From Verrucomicrobiota bacterium (GTDB lineage: Bacteria > Verrucomicrobiota > Verrucomicrobiia > Chthoniobacterales > UBA10450): a DNA stretch of 7,700 nucleotides. The stretch lies in contig QHOF01000034.1 of NCBI GenBank assembly GCA_003219335.1, forward strand, positions 533-8,232, in the 5' to 3' direction. Positions 7,199 to 7,700 of the stretch are shown here, piece after piece. A program made the translations under genes and the position numbers. Every line of letters begins with the position of its first letter. Position 1 is the stretch's first letter. The notes under the pieces are model-generated. The model was not told where the DNA came from, did no database searches, and saw nothing but the letters and a program-made list of their open reading frames with translations.

Positions 7199-7510
7199 TT
7201 ATGGTTCGGTCGAGTTGGTGTGGAAACATTGTGGAAACAAAACTACGCCGATTCCGTGCGGACTTTTAGGATGACATCCCTTTATGGTTTCATCCCGCTG
7301 TATAAACAAAACCGGAACACCTAGCTTTTGCCTGGCGGCGATGGGAAAGAGCCGCAACACCAATCTCTCGAATGTGCAAGGAAACGCGAGCAGGAAACCA
7401 TGCTCCCCCGAGTGTTTCAAGCTTTGCGTAATTTCCCCAAGCCCTTCACAAAGCCAGTGGCGCCTTTCGGGGATGTTTGTAAGCAGTTGCCGCTGCTGAA
7501 ATCGCGTCAT
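7199..7510 (-). CDS. Hypothetical 103-residue protein overlapping the protease stop
   Basis: The ATG (7510-7508) overlaps the TGA of the HtrA-like gene as ATGA, the classic arrangement for coupled translation. The frame runs 103 codons to a TAA at 7199. The predicted product is basic, soluble and Cys/His-containing (LLTNIPERRHWLCEGLGEIT, then LVLRLFPIAARQKLG); no signal peptide, membrane segment or known domain is recognised. A terminator-like hairpin lies 150 bases downstream in the same direction. Against it: the plus-strand frame at 7328-7582 is also open, no homologue comes to mind, and the residue content could be chance. The overlap with the stop is the main support. Confidence 0.3.
   Translation of the reverse strand: MTRFQQRQLLTNIPERRHWLCEGLGEITQSLKHSGEHGFLLAFPCTFERLVLRLFPIAARQKLGVPVLFIQRDETIKGCHPKSPHGIGVVLFPQCFHTNSTEP
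7219..7239. repeat. 10-bp direct repeat, 11-bp period
   Basis: TGTGGAAACA occurs at 7219-7228 and again at 7230-7239, separated by one T. The period of 11 bases puts both copies on the same face of the helix, as in some tandem protein-binding sites. With only two copies the role is open, and it lies within the 3' part of the hypothetical 103-residue frame. Confidence 0.4.
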
Positions 7511-7700
7511 TGTGGCTTCAGCGCGACGAACATTGTGTTCTCTCCCCGGCGGACTCGGAAGAGTATTCCCTTTCCCTTTTGAGCCTCCGCCACTGCCTTG
7601 TTGTAATCGGGAAGGTCGTGGATAGGTTTGCGATTGACCTCAATAATGATGTCGCCCTCTTGCAGACCGGCATCATCTGCGACGCTACCTGGTTCTACGG
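7507..7700 (-). CDS. HtrA/DegQ (Do-like) periplasmic serine endoprotease, C-terminal PDZ end only
   Basis: Only the last 63 codons and the TGA stop are inside the window; the catalytic domain lies beyond base 7700. The visible part is the second half of a PDZ domain: VEPGSVADDAGLQEGDIIIE, then VNRKPIHDLPDYNKAV, and the closing strand ILFRVRRGENTMFVAL. The AGLQ.GD.I..VN pattern and the terminal RRG...FVALKP ending match the last PDZ domain of the DegP/DegQ/MucD family. These proteases degrade or hold misfolded proteins in the periplasm, and the PDZ domain binds exposed C-termini and controls oligomer state. Which family member it is cannot be told without the N-terminus; other PDZ proteins, such as site-2 proteases or S41 C-terminal processing proteases, are less likely because the protein stops right after the PDZ. 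Its stop overlaps a downstream ATG as ATGA. Confidence 0.82.
   Translation of the reverse strand, partial: VEPGSVADDAGLQEGDIIIEVNRKPIHDLPDYNKAVAEAQKGKGILFRVRRGENTMFVALKPQ

Larger units (their letters stand above)
6282..7506. other. 1.2-kb region without a confident gene
   Basis: Between the DUF1302 stop and the protease end I find no reading frame with a recognisable family on either strand, no tRNA or rRNA and no insertion-sequence ends. Contents that can be named are a hairpin with T run at 6600-6632, a protein-like minus-strand frame at 6665-6898, a minus-strand terminator-like hairpin at 7029-7049, a 10-bp direct repeat at 7219-7239 and a 103-codon minus-strand frame at 7199-7510. The first 300 bases, 6282-6599, hold nothing I can name. 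The region may include decayed genes, untranslated tails or an unrecognised RNA. Confidence 0.6.

Noticed and set aside
1..7700. CRISPR array, insertion sequence, prophage or defence system
   Set aside because: No spaced repeats, transposase, integrase, or terminal inverted repeats were found; the identified genes are envelope and signalling functions.

Overview
The window reads as part of a Gram-negative chromosome. It encodes a predicted outer-membrane beta-barrel with a signal peptide and terminal Phe, periplasmic proteins, an HtrA/Do-type periplasmic protease end and a membrane histidine kinase. By eye the base composition is moderate to slightly GC-rich. The mix of a COG2984-type solute-binding protein, a Cache-HAMP-GAF sensor kinase and a DUF1302/DUF1329 pair fits a Proteobacteria-like or Desulfobacterota/Binatota/NC10-like environmental lineage. 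That placement is an inference from gene content, and nothing here fixes the taxon.

Left part, all on the minus strand, read from high to low coordinates: a secreted DUF1329 protein (3132-4373), an 83-bp gap, an ABC_sub_bind-type periplasmic binding protein (2059-3048), and a sensor histidine kinase (2057 to beyond base 1). The kinase ATG starts one base after the binding-protein stop codon, so these two genes look translationally coupled. No ABC permease or ATPase lies beside the binding protein. It may therefore serve as a ligand-presenting partner of the kinase rather than as part of a transporter. A degenerate 7-bp tandem repeat lies inside the first codons of the kinase.

Middle part: a DUF1302 outer-membrane protein (4590-6281, plus strand) is divergent from the DUF1329 gene. 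The 216-bp region between them holds candidate promoters for both. The two families often occur together and are thought to act together at the outer membrane, possibly in handling of hydrophobic substrates, but their biochemical role is not settled. No RND/MMPL exporter is visible in the window.

Right part: 6282-7506 has no confident gene. It holds two hairpin/terminator candidates, a short protein-like minus-strand reading frame with no recognised family, and a 10-bp direct repeat with an 11-bp period. At the right edge the C-terminal PDZ end of an HtrA/DegQ-like protease runs in on the minus strand and stops at 7507. A 103-codon reading frame overlaps its stop through ATGA and could be a small coupled gene, but it has no recognisable family.

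There is no CRISPR array, insertion sequence, tRNA or rRNA that I can support. I do not see a clear new defence or mobile system. The most interesting signals are the coupled binding protein/sensor kinase pair, the heptamer repeat in the kinase start, and the divergent DUF1302/DUF1329 unit.
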